Shown: piece by piece, positions 1 through 10,371 of the stretch | Layout of the letters: each line of letters starts with the position of its first letter | Position numbering within the stretch: position 1 is the stretch's first letter | The notes under the pieces: generated by a model | What the model was told of the DNA's origin: nothing | What the model saw: only the letters and a program-made list of their open reading frames with translations | Databases searched by the model: none | Origin: Eubacteriaceae bacterium | Lineage (GTDB): Bacteria; Bacillota; Clostridia; Eubacteriales; Eubacteriaceae | Reading direction: 5' to 3' | DNA: 64,000 bases | NCBI GenBank assembly: GCA_030156895.1 | Contig: JASGLP010000003.1 | Location: 1-64,000 of the forward strand | Translations under genes and position numbers: made by a program

Positions 1-9
1 TGAAGATAA

Positions 10-38
10 AAAAATAAACCGCATGCTTATGCGGTTTT
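10..38 (-). terminator. Terminator of the tRNA operon
   Basis: A GC-rich stem (AACCGCAT/ATGCGGTT, 4-nt loop) lies just past tRNA-Lys. Read on the minus strand it is followed by a T-rich tract, as expected of an intrinsic terminator ending the five-tRNA transcript. Confidence 0.85.
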
Positions 39-50
39 TTAATGTAAAAT

Positions 51-126
51 TGGTGACCCATGGGCGACTTGAACGCCCGACACCCTGATTAAAAGTCAGA
101 TGCTCTACCAACTGAGCTAATGGGTC
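51..126 (-). tRNA. tRNA-Lys (anticodon TTT)
   Basis: Full cloverleaf on the minus strand. The acceptor stem GACCCAT/ATGGGTC, D-arm GCTC..GAGC, anticodon loop CTTTTAA and T-loop TTCAAGT are visible, and the 3' CCA is encoded. It is the last tRNA of the operon. Its 5' 21 nt are repeated as a fragment 120 bp upstream in the transcript. Confidence 0.97.
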
Positions 127-245
127 AGATTAAATATAAAATTTTTCTCGTCTTCAGCCGGACGTACAGACAATTACTTTGCCAAACTAAGCGATTCACT
201 CAAAATGCTTACTCCTTACAGTCGTGCATTTTGGTTCTCTGCTTA

Positions 246-266
246 TACCAACTGAGCTAATGGGTC
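246..266 (-). repeat. Truncated tRNA-Lys 5' fragment
   Basis: These 21 bp are identical to 106-126, the 5' acceptor strand plus most of the D-arm of tRNA-Lys(TTT). The anticodon and 3' halves are absent. The spacer between fragment and intact gene (127-245) matches nothing I recognise. It is probably a remnant of unequal recombination or of an integration event. It would be transcribed within the tRNA operon but cannot fold as a tRNA. Confidence 0.85.
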
Positions 267-316
267 ATTAATATTTTATGCTCCTATATTACGTCGTTTT
301 AAAACATCAGTAAAAC

Positions 317-393
317 TGGCAGGGGTAGCAGGACTCGAACCTACGAAATGCCAGAATCAAAATCTGGTGCCTTACCGACTTGGCTATACCCCT
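317..393 (-). tRNA. tRNA-Gln (anticodon TTG)
   Basis: Minus-strand cloverleaf with acceptor AGGGGTA/TACCCCT, anticodon loop TTTTGAT between CCAGA and TCTGG, T-loop TTCGAGT and encoded CCA. It is the fourth gene of the tRNA operon. Confidence 0.96.
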
Positions 394-400
394 AAAAAAA

Positions 401-476
401 TGGGGTGGATGATGGGACTCGAACCCACGACAACCAGAACCACAATCTGGCGCTCTACCACTGAACTACACCCACC
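401..476 (-). tRNA. tRNA-His (anticodon GTG)
   Basis: Minus-strand cloverleaf with anticodon loop TTGTGGT. The sequence carries the extra 5' G(-1) opposite discriminator C73 that is diagnostic of bacterial tRNA-His, and an encoded CCA. Confidence 0.97.
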
Positions 477-495
477 ATAAAACACCTGTTCTAAA

Positions 496-572
496 TGGCG
501 CGCCTGCAGGGATTCGAACCCCGGGCACACGGCTTAGAAGGCCGTTGCTCTATCCAACTGAGCTACAGGCGC
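496..572 (-). tRNA. tRNA-Arg (anticodon TCT)
   Basis: Minus-strand cloverleaf with acceptor GCGCCTG/CAGGCGC, anticodon loop CTTCTAA (TCT, reads AGA), T-loop TTCGAAT and encoded CCA. Confidence 0.97.
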
Positions 573-592
573 TCACGTTTTTTAAACATAAA

Positions 593-666
593 TGGAGCGG
601 GTGAAGGGAATCGAACCCTCGCGACTGGCTTGGAAGGCCAGGGCTCTACCACTGAGCTACACCCGC
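593..666 (-). tRNA. tRNA-Gly (anticodon TCC)
   Basis: Minus-strand cloverleaf with acceptor GCGGGTG/CACCCGC, anticodon loop CTTCCAA, T-loop TTCGATT and encoded CCA. It is the first gene after the operon promoter. Confidence 0.97.
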
Positions 667-689
667 ATCGTCTCTCGAAGACAAGATTT

Positions 690-718
690 AGTATACAACA
701 ATAGAGAAAGGGTGTCAA
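690..718 (-). promoter_or_regulatory. Promoter of the tRNA operon
   Basis: On the minus strand there is a consensus -35 TTGACA (713-718), exactly 17 bp, then TATACT (690-695). It ends about 24 bp before tRNA-Gly. This is a near-ideal sigma-A promoter, as expected for stable RNA. Confidence 0.9.
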
Positions 719-726
719 GGATTTTT

Positions 727-1209
727 TTATTTTTTTAATGGGATAATTTGCCCATCTATTTCATCACCATCAATCGTGATGATGCCGTAGCTTTTTTCGC
801 CACCCATACGGGGTGCGCCGACACTTCCAGGATTAAAAAGCATGATTTGGCCATCATCAGAAAGGTATGCCTGATGGGTATGACCAAAGAGTACAATCCG
901 GGCATTTCTTTCCTGTCCTCGCAAGGTCACTCGGTATAAATCGCTTTTGACGCCATAGGCATGGCCATGACAGGCCAGAATCGCCACGCCATCAACAACC
1001 AGCAGAATCTCATCCTTACCAGCTTGCGTAAAACGATCCATATTGCCCTTAATCAGATAAACCGGCGTATTCGTCAATGTCTTTAAATATTCCCCATCCT
1101 CAACATAGTCGCCGAGATGAAAAAGAATATCAACATGCCCCATATCCGCCAGCGCCAACTCCAAATCGTGCAGATTACCATGGCTGTCACTGACTACTCC
1201 AATTTTCAT
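727..1209 (-). CDS. YfcE/MJ0936-family metallophosphoesterase
   Basis: This 160-aa cytoplasmic protein has all metal-binding blocks of the family: SDSHGN near the N terminus (DxH), GDYVED, GNMD, CHGHAYG and GHTH. Family members are Mn-dependent phosphodiesterases. The natural substrate is not predictable here. It starts with ATG behind AGAGGT, which overlaps the stop region of rdgB 11 bp upstream, so the two are almost certainly co-transcribed. The same pairing is common in Clostridia. No terminator is obvious after the stop, and the tRNA promoter begins immediately downstream. Confidence 0.9.
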   Translation of the reverse strand: MKIGVVSDSHGNLHDLELALADMGHVDILFHLGDYVEDGEYLKTLTNTPVYLIKGNMDRFTQAGKDEILLVVDGVAILACHGHAYGVKSDLYRVTLRGQERNARIVLFGHTHQAYLSDDGQIMLFNPGSVGAPRMGGEKSYGIITIDGDEIDGQIIPLKK

Positions 1210-1220
1210 TTTAGACCTCT

Positions 1221-1820
1221 TTATTCCTGGTTTTCTAATAAGCTTTTGGCCCTTTTAAGCGCCACGCCCCGGTGACTAACCGCATTTTTCTCCGCTTCCG
1301 TCATCTCGGCATAGCAGCGCCCCGTCTCTTCATGAATAAAGAGGGGATCATAACCAAAACCACCGCTTCCAGCAAAATCTCTGGCGATATGGCCACGAAC
1401 AATCCCTTCGCAGGTCTCTTCCCGACCGTCAGGAAACAGTAAGGCAATAACAGTCACAAATGAAGCACCCCTTTTATCATCGTCGACAGCCGCCATTTCT
1501 CTTAACAGCTTCAGATTATTGTCGGTATAGGTCACCTCTTCACCAGCATAACGTGCCGAAAAAATACCCGGCGCCCCATCCAGAGCATCAACCGACAGGC
1601 CGGAATCATCGCCCATAATAATAGCGTCCCGTTTCTTAATCTGAGCATTAACCGCCCGCACCTTAATCAGGGCATTTTCTTCAAAGGTATCACCGTCTTC
1701 GATAATATCATCATCTATTCCCAATTCAGTCATGGTCAGTACTTCAAAGTCATCCCCTAAAATCTGACTGATTTCTTTTGCTTTATTCTGATTTCCTGTT
1801 GCCAGTACAATCGTCTTCAT
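1221..1820 (-). CDS. rdgB: XTP/dITP diphosphatase (RdgB/HAM1)
   Basis: This house-cleaning pyrophosphatase hydrolyses non-canonical XTP, dITP and ITP to monophosphates, keeping them out of nucleic acids. It carries LATGNQNKAKEI at the N terminus, the DDSGLSVDAL block, FGYDPLF and the C-terminal SHRG, at about 199 aa, the family's usual length. I placed the start at the ATG giving MKTIVLATGN. A GTG four codons upstream is possible but would add a tail unlike the family. It lies between rph and the yfcE-like gene in one transcription unit (rph-rdgB-yfcE), with a 23-bp gap after rph. Confidence 0.95.
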   Translation of the reverse strand: MKTIVLATGNQNKAKEISQILGDDFEVLTMTELGIDDDIIEDGDTFEENALIKVRAVNAQIKKRDAIIMGDDSGLSVDALDGAPGIFSARYAGEEVTYTDNNLKLLREMAAVDDDKRGASFVTVIALLFPDGREETCEGIVRGHIARDFAGSGGFGYDPLFIHEETGRCYAEMTEAEKNAVSHRGVALKRAKSLLENQE

Positions 1821-1843
1821 CCTACACACCACTCTAAGGCTTT

Positions 1844-2563
1844 CTATTTTATTAACGTGTTTTTCTGAAACGCGATGATTTTTAAAATATTCTCTTCTCC
1901 GATTTCCAGAAGTTTTTGCAGTTCATCTTTTTTAAATGGCCGTTCTTCTCCAGTTCCCTGAATTTCAATCATTTCCCCGTTTTCAGTCATAACCAGATTC
2001 ATATCCACATCAGCAGCCGAATCCTCTTCATAACAAAGATCAACAATTACCTGCTCCTGATAAATTCCCACACTGGTAGCCGCCACAAACTGCGTGATGG
2101 GGATTTCTTCAATAAGCCCCTGTTCTTTGAGTTTATGCATGGCTTCATAAAGAGCCATAAAAGAACCCGTTATGGCCGCTGTTCGGGTTCCGCCATCGGC
2201 CTGGATAACGTCACAGTCAATCCAGATTGTCCGCTCACCCAAACGTTCAAGATCAACGATGGACCTAAGGCTGCGGCCGATTAATCGCTGAATCTCCATG
2301 GTTCGGCCATCGATTTTACCGCGGTTTCGATCCCTGCTTTTACGGCTATTGGTTGAAGCCGGCAACATATCATACTCCGCTGTGATCCATCCTTTTTTTT
2401 GGCCTTTTAAAAATGGCGGCACTTTGTCTTCAACCATAGCTGTGCAAATCACCTTGGTATTGCCCGTTTCAATCAGCACCGATCCCTGCGCATGCCGGAT
2501 AAAATTCCGGGTCACTCTGATTGGGCGCATTTCATCTGATTTTCGTCCATCGATCCGCTGCAT
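1844..2563 (-). CDS. rph: Ribonuclease PH
   Basis: This phosphorolytic 3'-5' exoribonuclease trims tRNA 3' ends. The protein starts [15 protein letters not shown] and has the typical RNase PH blocks [14 protein letters not shown], the basic [12 protein letters not shown] loop, [14 protein letters not shown] and [13 protein letters not shown]. Length is 239 aa, normal for the family. The start is fixed by a strong GGAGG site 7 nt upstream of the ATG at 2563. A longer reading to 2659 is open only because it runs into repeat copy A, which lies immediately upstream. It heads the rph-rdgB-yfcE unit, so its promoter must lie in or near that repeat. Confidence 0.95.
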   Translation of the reverse strand: MQRIDGRKSDEMRPIRVTRNFIRHAQGSVLIETGNTKVICTAMVEDKVPPFLKGQKKGWITAEYDMLPASTNSRKSRDRNRGKIDGRTMEIQRLIGRSLRSIVDLERLGERTIWIDCDVIQADGGTRTAAITGSFMALYEAMHKLKEQGLIEEIPITQFVAATSVGIYQEQVIVDLCYEEDSAADVDMNLVMTENGEMIEIQGTGEERPFKKDELQKLLEIGEENILKIIAFQKNTLIK

Positions 2564-2594
2564 ATCCTTTTTCCTCCATCCACTCAACTTTAAG

Positions 2595-2821
2595 AAAAGG
2601 CGATAAATCACCTTTTGAGACTGTAGACACCGTTGTTTTAGGCACTTGAGCACCGACAATTGGCTTTTCAGTTGGTTGCATCGGTGCGAACAGTTGCAAG
2701 AAAACCATGATCATTAGCGATTCCAAATTGAGCAACTGTACGCATCCGCAGCAATCGACGAAATCCAATTGGTCGGTGCGGAGTTTGTCTACACGCTGAA
2801 TAGGCGATCAATTCGCCTTTT
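2595..2821 (+). repeat. Dispersed terminator-flanked palindromic repeat, copy A
   Basis: One of five related elements in the window. A stem-loop at 2595-2616 (AAAAGGCGAT..) is repeated with small changes at 2799-2821. Between them lie the outer arms GCACCGACAATTGG (2650-2663) and CCAATTGGTCGGTGC (2765-2779) and the inner arms GCGAACAGTTGC (2686-2697) and GCAACTGTACGC (2732-2743). A middle stem pair reads GGTTGC (2674-2679) with GCAATC (2751-2756), where copies B and D have GTCTGC/GCAGAC. The stem is retained although the bases differ. It lies 9 bp after the gatB stop and just before rph. It encodes no protein. Confidence 0.88.
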
Positions 2822-2830
2822 CTCTTTATC

Positions 2831-4264
2831 CTACAGATATTTGGCAACGACTTTACGAATAATTTCGTTGGCTACCTGGGGGTTAGCCTGTCCTTTTGTA
2901 GCCTTCATAACCTGTCCGGTTAAGAAACCGTAGGCCTTTTCGTTGCCGGCTTTAATATCTTCAATCGATTTTGGCTGATTTTTGACAATCTCTTCGATAA
3001 TACCTTCCAGCTCGCCAGTATCACTCATCTGCGCCAGACCCTCTTTTTCAACAATGACTTTAGGGTTTTGACCAGTTTTAAAGACATCAGAAAGCACCTT
3101 TTTGCCAATACTGCCGCTAATGGTACCATCTTTTACAAGCTCAAGCAGCTCTGCTAACTGCGTCGGTTTTAAAGGAATTTCCTCCATACTCAGTTCCAGC
3201 TCTTTTAATAGTGGTGGAACTTCAACCATCAGCCAGTTGGAGATCTGTTTTGGTTCATTATATAGTGCGACCGTCTCTTCAAAGAAACGCGCTGTCACAC
3301 CGCTGGCCGTGAGTACCCCAGCATCGTATTCTGGCAGCTGATATTCTTCAATATAACGGGTCTTTTTAGCTTCAGGTAACTCTGGCAGCGCCTTTTTCAT
3401 GGCCTCGATATAAGCCTCATCCAAAACAATCGGTACCAGGTCTGGTTCTGGGAAATAGCGGTAATCATGGGCTTCTTCCTTGCTTCGAAGAGAAGACGAA
3501 ACCCCTTTGGTATCATCCCATTTTCTGGTCTCCTGAATAATCCGATGACCTTTTTTAAGTTCGATAATCTGTCGTTTACTTTCATAAGCAACCGCGCGCA
3601 CTAAGGATCTGAATGAGTTCAGGTTTTTCATTTCCGTACGGGTACCATATTCTTTGGCACCCTTTTCCATAATCGAAAGATTCACATCAAAACGCATGGA
3701 GCCTTCCTGCATCTTACAGTCGGAAACGCCAGTGTACTCCAGAATATTACGCACTTTTTCGGCAAATACCCGCGCTTCTTCGGCACTGCGCATATCCGGT
3801 TCGGTAACGATCTCGATCAGTGGAACCCCGCAACGGTTAACATCCACTAATGATCCATCTGCTGATTCATGAAGCAGTTTTCCAGCATCTTCTTCAATAT
3901 GGATACGGGTAATCCCAATATCTTTTTTAACGCCATCCACTTCGATTTCCACAAGCCCGCCGGTACAGATTGGCAGATCAAATTGGGAGGTCTGGTAAGC
4001 TTTGGGGAGATCGGGATAGAAGTAATTTTTTCGATCCATCTTGGAGAAATGGGCAATCTCACAATTCAGAGCTAATCCAGCCATGGTGGCATATTCAACT
4101 ACTTTTTCATTGAGAACCGGCAATACCCCCGGCATTCCCAGACAGATGGGGCAGACATGGGTATTCTCATCCTGACCGAATTCAGTGGGGCATGAACAGA
4201 AAATTTTTGATTTTGTCTGCAGCTCCACATGGATTTCCATTCCAATTACAATTTCATATTCCAT
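2831..4264 (-). CDS. gatB: Asp-tRNA(Asn)/Glu-tRNA(Gln) amidotransferase subunit B
   Basis: GatB of the GatCAB complex phosphorylates the mischarged Glu/Asp on tRNA-Gln/Asn and receives ammonia from GatA. The 477-aa protein opens EIVIGMEIHVELQT, has the CPICLGMPG block, the KMDRKNYFYPDLPKAYQ core, NRCGVPLIEIVTEPD, and ends with a YqeY-like tail domain (GFLTGQVMKATKGQANP). It starts 2 nt after the gatA stop. The gene is last in gatC-gatA-gatB and is followed at once by repeat copy A, whose proximal hairpin is the only candidate terminator. Confidence 0.97.
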   Translation of the reverse strand: MEYEIVIGMEIHVELQTKSKIFCSCPTEFGQDENTHVCPICLGMPGVLPVLNEKVVEYATMAGLALNCEIAHFSKMDRKNYFYPDLPKAYQTSQFDLPICTGGLVEIEVDGVKKDIGITRIHIEEDAGKLLHESADGSLVDVNRCGVPLIEIVTEPDMRSAEEARVFAEKVRNILEYTGVSDCKMQEGSMRFDVNLSIMEKGAKEYGTRTEMKNLNSFRSLVRAVAYESKRQIIELKKGHRIIQETRKWDDTKGVSSSLRSKEEAHDYRYFPEPDLVPIVLDEAYIEAMKKALPELPEAKKTRYIEEYQLPEYDAGVLTASGVTARFFEETVALYNEPKQISNWLMVEVPPLLKELELSMEEIPLKPTQLAELLELVKDGTISGSIGKKVLSDVFKTGQNPKVIVEKEGLAQMSDTGELEGIIEEIVKNQPKSIEDIKAGNEKAYGFLTGQVMKATKGQANPQVANEIIRKVVAKYL

Positions 4265-4266
4265 TC

Positions 4267-5739
4267 TTACGCCTCCTCCCCAAGTGGTGCTTTCATGTTT
4301 TTATAGCCTGATTCATTCTCAAAAGCCCAGGCTGCCTGCAGAAGTTTTTCCTCGCTTAATACTGAGCCTAAAAGTTGCATGCCAATTGGCAGTCCCTGCT
4401 GATCCAGTCCACAGGGAATCGAGATCCCCGGAATTCCAGCAATATTAACCGGAACCGTATAAATATCACTCAAATACATCTCTAAAGGATTGCTGGTTTT
4501 TTCGCCAATCCCAAAAGCTGTAGTTGGTGAAGTTGGTGTTAAGAGTACATCACAATTTTTAAAGACTTCATCAAAATCAGTTTTGATCAGAGTTCGCACC
4601 TGCATAGCTTTTTTGTAGTAGGCATCATAGTAGCCGGAACTTAAAGCATAAGTTCCCAGCATAATTCGCCGTTTTACTTCGCTGCCAAAACCCTGACTTC
4701 TTGTTTTGCGATAAAGATCCACTAGACCGTCAAACTCTTCCGCCCGAAAACCATAGCGGATACCATCGTAACGAGCCAAATTGGAACTGGCTTCAGCTGA
4801 AGAAATCATATAGTAGGCAGACAGTGCATAATCCAAATATTCAAAAGAAACATCCACGATTTCAGCGCCCATTTCTTTATAAAGAGCAATGGCTTCTTCC
4901 AGTTTCTGACGCACCTCGGGCAGGAGTCCTTGACCAAAAAAGGCTTTAGCGACGCCAATTTTCATACCTTTTACACCATCTTTCAAACCGACAGTATAGT
5001 CTTTTTTGTCAATATTTAAAGAAGTGGAATCTTTTTTATCATGACCGGCGATGGCATTTAAAACCAGGGCGCAATCTTCCACATCCTTGGTAAAGGGGCC
5101 AATCTGATCCAGTGATGATGCAAAAGCCACCAGACCATAACGAGAAACAAGTCCATAGGTTGGCTTTAAACCAACCACGCCGCAGAATGATGCGGGCTGA
5201 CGAATTGATCCGCCAGTATCGGAACCCAGTGAAAAATAAGCCATATCGGCAGCAACCGCCACTGCTGAACCACCGCTTGAACCACCCGGAACTTTGCTTA
5301 AATCCCAGGGATTTTTAGTGACCTGATAAGCGGAATTTTCAGTGGAAGATCCCATTGCAAATTCATCCATATTGGTTTTTCCCAAAAGAATGCCCCCGTC
5401 TACCATTAATCGTTCATAAACATGGGCATCATAGGGCGGAATAAAATTGTAAAGCATTTTAGATGCACAGGTGGTTAAGATCCCCTTTGTACACATATTG
5501 TCTTTTAAACCATAGGGAATCCCTTCCAGAACATTTTTTCGGTCGCGACTTTTTAAGGTCTCATCGAGTGTTCTAGCTGTTTCCAGTGCCTGTTCGGTTT
5601 CAAGTTTCAAATAAGCCTGCGTTTTATTTTCAACTGCGTCAATCTGATCGATAACAGATTGCGTAACTTCCTGAACCGTCACTTCCTTTTTATTTAAAAG
5701 ATCACTGATTTCATGTAAGGTTTTTTTTGTTAAGGCCAT
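4267..5739 (-). CDS. gatA: Asp-tRNA(Asn)/Glu-tRNA(Gln) amidotransferase subunit A
   Basis: This amidase-signature glutaminase of GatCAB releases ammonia from glutamine. The Ser-cisSer-Lys triad is present: Lys79 in YGLKDN, Ser154 in GGSSGGSAV and Ser178 in GSDTGGSIR. Length 490 aa is normal. It begins with ATG 9 nt after gatC and abuts gatB, giving a tight operon for the indirect route to Gln-tRNA(Gln), which fits the clostridial background. Confidence 0.97.
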   Translation of the reverse strand: MALTKKTLHEISDLLNKKEVTVQEVTQSVIDQIDAVENKTQAYLKLETEQALETARTLDETLKSRDRKNVLEGIPYGLKDNMCTKGILTTCASKMLYNFIPPYDAHVYERLMVDGGILLGKTNMDEFAMGSSTENSAYQVTKNPWDLSKVPGGSSGGSAVAVAADMAYFSLGSDTGGSIRQPASFCGVVGLKPTYGLVSRYGLVAFASSLDQIGPFTKDVEDCALVLNAIAGHDKKDSTSLNIDKKDYTVGLKDGVKGMKIGVAKAFFGQGLLPEVRQKLEEAIALYKEMGAEIVDVSFEYLDYALSAYYMISSAEASSNLARYDGIRYGFRAEEFDGLVDLYRKTRSQGFGSEVKRRIMLGTYALSSGYYDAYYKKAMQVRTLIKTDFDEVFKNCDVLLTPTSPTTAFGIGEKTSNPLEMYLSDIYTVPVNIAGIPGISIPCGLDQQGLPIGMQLLGSVLSEEKLLQAAWAFENESGYKNMKAPLGEEA

Positions 5740-5748
5740 CTTATCCTC

Positions 5749-6036
5749 CTATTCCAGTACCGGCGGCACTTTAAAGCAGCCAGCTTCCGAATCAGGGGCA
5801 TTAGACAGCGCCTCCTCATTACTTAAACCTGGTTTAATCTCATCTTCTCTAAAAACATTCTGAACCGGCAGCACATGTTCTGTCGGTTTAACGGCTGATG
5901 TGTCCAGTTTATTGAGGGTCTCGGCATAATCAAGCACCGCTCCCAGATCTTCCGCCAAAGATAATACCTCGGCGTCAGAAAACTCAAGACGGGCAAGATC
6001 CGCCACGTAGCTTACATCTTCTCGTGTTAAACTCAT
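5749..6036 (-). CDS. gatC: Asp-tRNA(Asn)/Glu-tRNA(Gln) amidotransferase subunit C
   Basis: A 95-aa GatC, the small belt subunit that stabilises GatA-GatB. It shows the family pattern: N-terminal VSYVADLARLEFSD, a middle LNKLDTSAVKPTEHVLP and the C-terminal FREDEIKPGLSNEEALSNAP with final FKVPPVLE. It starts at an ATG behind AGAGG. A 135-bp gap separates it from ligA upstream and shows no clear hairpin, so gatCAB may be read from ligA or have its own promoter. Confidence 0.96.
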   Translation of the reverse strand: MSLTREDVSYVADLARLEFSDAEVLSLAEDLGAVLDYAETLNKLDTSAVKPTEHVLPVQNVFREDEIKPGLSNEEALSNAPDSEAGCFKVPPVLE

Positions 6037-6171
6037 TCTCTTTCCTCTCTTTATATCTGTTTAGGCGAATATAACGCCTGATAAAGTTCACTATGTTAAC
6101 AGCTATTTATTATCTTTTTTTCAGGATAAAATATCTGTCATTAAAATCATTACCCTTCATTATAAATCAAA

Positions 6172-8157
<1,986 letters not shown>

Positions 8158-10359
8158 TTATTTAGCCCTTTCAACATAGGCGGGATCCATTTTTTTAATC
8201 CCCACTCCGGGAAATGCCACTGAGATCATCCCGGAACGAATTTCCACCACGGTTCCAATACCGAATTTTTTATGCTGTACCCGATCACTGAGTTTAAAGT
8301 CTCCAGTCTGCATATCACCAGCAGTTGCTGCCGGTTTCTTGCGAATGACTTCTTTTGAGCGGGATACTCTTTCCGTAAAGCTGGTTTTCTTTTTCGGTTC
8401 TGGCATTTCAATTTCCTGTATGCGCTGATATTTATTATTCATCGACTCGCAGCTTTCCGCTGGAATCTCCTGTAAAAAGCGAGATGGTGCCTGATATTGG
8501 CGACGACCATACAGCGTTCGTTCGCCTGCATAGGAAATGTACAGCTTCTTTTTCGCCCGGGTAATTCCCACATAGCAGATCCGTCGCTCTTCTTCGATTG
8601 CCTCAGGCGAATCCTGGGATCTGGCATGGGGGAAAATCCCTTCTTCCAATCCAGGCAGAAAGACCACAGGAAACTCCAGACCTTTGGCATTGTGGAGGGT
8701 CATCAAAAGCACCTTTCCTTCATCGCCATCATATTTATCGGTTTCGGAAGACAGAGCAATGGTTTCAAGATAAGCCGTAATCGAGACATCATCACTGTTA
8801 TTCTCAAAATCCACGGCAGCTGAAACCAACTCCCGCAGATTTTCGATCCGGTTCTCGCCTTTGTCCATTTTACCCAGTTCCAGCATTTCCAGATAGCCGC
8901 TTTTTTCGATAATGGCCTCGACCAACTGACTGACTTTCTCCGTTTCCAGCAGTTCCCTAAATTCCGCCATCAGCCGACCGAAATCAATCACCTTGTTCTT
9001 GACCCCAGCGGCCAGATTAGGGATTTCCTCGGCATGAAAAAAGGCTTCCATCAGACTATAGCCTTTAAAGTCAGCATATTCATTAATTTTTTCCAGAGTG
9101 GCATTGCCAATCCCCCGTTTAGGAACATTAACAATTCTTAAAAAACCCATGTTATCTTTAGGATTATTCAGAACGTTAAGGTAGGTAACAATATCCTTAA
9201 TTTCCATTCGTGAATAGAATCCCGTTCCACCCACCAGCTGATAGGGAAGGCCGGCCCGCATCAAGGCTTCTTCAAAAAGCCTTGACTGAGCATTGGTCCG
9301 ATAAAGCACTGCAAAATCACCATATGAAAAGCCTTCATTTAATTTAGTGCGAATTTCCTCCACAACGAAACGAGCCTCATCGTAACCCTGGTTAAAGCAG
9401 GCTACTGCAACCTTTTCTTCTTCGGTGTTACGAGTCCACAAAGCTTTATCCTTACGGCCAGAATTATGTCTGATGACCTGATTGGCACAATCCAGAATTA
9501 CCTGGGTGGACCTGTAATTTTCTTCAAGCTTGACCACTTTGGCATCGGGATAGTCCTTCTCAAAGTCAAGAATATTTTTGATATCAGCCCCTCGCCAACC
9601 ATAGATACTCTGATCGTCATCACCACAGACACACAAATTCTGATTTTTATGGGCCAGCAGATTAACCAGTTCATACTGGCTGTGGTTGGTATCCTGATAC
9701 TCATCCACCAAAATATATTTAAACTTGTTCTGATACTGGGCAAGAATTTCCGGGAAGCCCTTAAATAACAATAGGGTATTGTAGATCAGATCATCAAAGT
9801 CCATGGCGTTATTGGATTTTAAAGCTTTTTGATACATCTCATAATAGAGCCCGACTTTTTCGCGGCGGAAATCATCACGGTTGTCTTTTAGATACTGACT
9901 CGCGCTGATCCCGTTATTTTTAGCTTCCGATACTTCATTGCTGACATAAGCATAGCTGTAATATTTATCATTGAGTTTAAGTTCTTTGATGATCGCCTTA
10001 TATAGTTTTTTCTGATCATCGGTATCGTAAATCACAAAGCGTTCATCATATCCCAGCCACTGGGAATGGACCCGCATAATCCGGGCACACATGGCATGAA
10101 AGGTGGACATCCAGATTCTTTTACTGTCTTTTATATTCATCGCCGCGATTCGCTCCCGCATTTCGCCAGCTGCTTTGTTGGTAAAGGTAATTGCCAGAAT
10201 CTGTGACGGATAGGCCGCTCCTGACTCAATAATGTGGGCAATTCGGTGGATAATCGTCCGGGTTTTTCCAGAACCTGCTCCCGCCAATATTAATAAAGGA
10301 CCCTGAATTGTTTCTGCTGCCTCTCTCTGTCGATCATTTAAACCATCCAATAAATTCAT
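8158..10359 (-). CDS. pcrA: ATP-dependent DNA helicase PcrA (UvrD/Rep family)
   Basis: This SF1A 3'-5' helicase acts in repair, rolling-circle replication and recombinase removal. The 733-aa protein has Walker A GAGSGKTRT, TFTNKAAGEM, DEYQDTN, GDDDQSIYGWRGAD, the LEENYRS block and the C-terminal motif VGITRAKKKL. A Tudor-like tail (HKKFGIGTVVEIRSG) matches the RNA-polymerase-binding end of Firmicute PcrA. It starts at an ATG behind AGGAGG, 12 nt after the alcohol dehydrogenase gene. Confidence 0.97.
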   Translation of the reverse strand: MNLLDGLNDRQREAAETIQGPLLILAGAGSGKTRTIIHRIAHIIESGAAYPSQILAITFTNKAAGEMRERIAAMNIKDSKRIWMSTFHAMCARIMRVHSQWLGYDERFVIYDTDDQKKLYKAIIKELKLNDKYYSYAYVSNEVSEAKNNGISASQYLKDNRDDFRREKVGLYYEMYQKALKSNNAMDFDDLIYNTLLLFKGFPEILAQYQNKFKYILVDEYQDTNHSQYELVNLLAHKNQNLCVCGDDDQSIYGWRGADIKNILDFEKDYPDAKVVKLEENYRSTQVILDCANQVIRHNSGRKDKALWTRNTEEEKVAVACFNQGYDEARFVVEEIRTKLNEGFSYGDFAVLYRTNAQSRLFEEALMRAGLPYQLVGGTGFYSRMEIKDIVTYLNVLNNPKDNMGFLRIVNVPKRGIGNATLEKINEYADFKGYSLMEAFFHAEEIPNLAAGVKNKVIDFGRLMAEFRELLETEKVSQLVEAIIEKSGYLEMLELGKMDKGENRIENLRELVSAAVDFENNSDDVSITAYLETIALSSETDKYDGDEGKVLLMTLHNAKGLEFPVVFLPGLEEGIFPHARSQDSPEAIEEERRICYVGITRAKKKLYISYAGERTLYGRRQYQAPSRFLQEIPAESCESMNNKYQRIQEIEMPEPKKKTSFTERVSRSKEVIRKKPAATAGDMQTGDFKLSDRVQHKKFGIGTVVEIRSGMISVAFPGVGIKKMDPAYVERAK

Positions 10360-10371
10360 TCGTCCTCCTGA

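Noticed and set aside
246-266. Phage attachment site at the tRNA-Lys fragment
   Set aside because: The copy is of the 5' end, no integrase or phage gene is nearby, and the duplicates are only 120 bp apart.
2564-2659. 32-residue N-terminal extension of RNase PH
   Set aside because: It comes from the repeat sequence. GGAGG and the family start point to the ATG at 2563.
2532-2768. 78-codon open frame on the minus strand across repeat copy A
   Set aside because: It lies inside the palindromic repeat, has no ribosome site and is not kept in the other copies.
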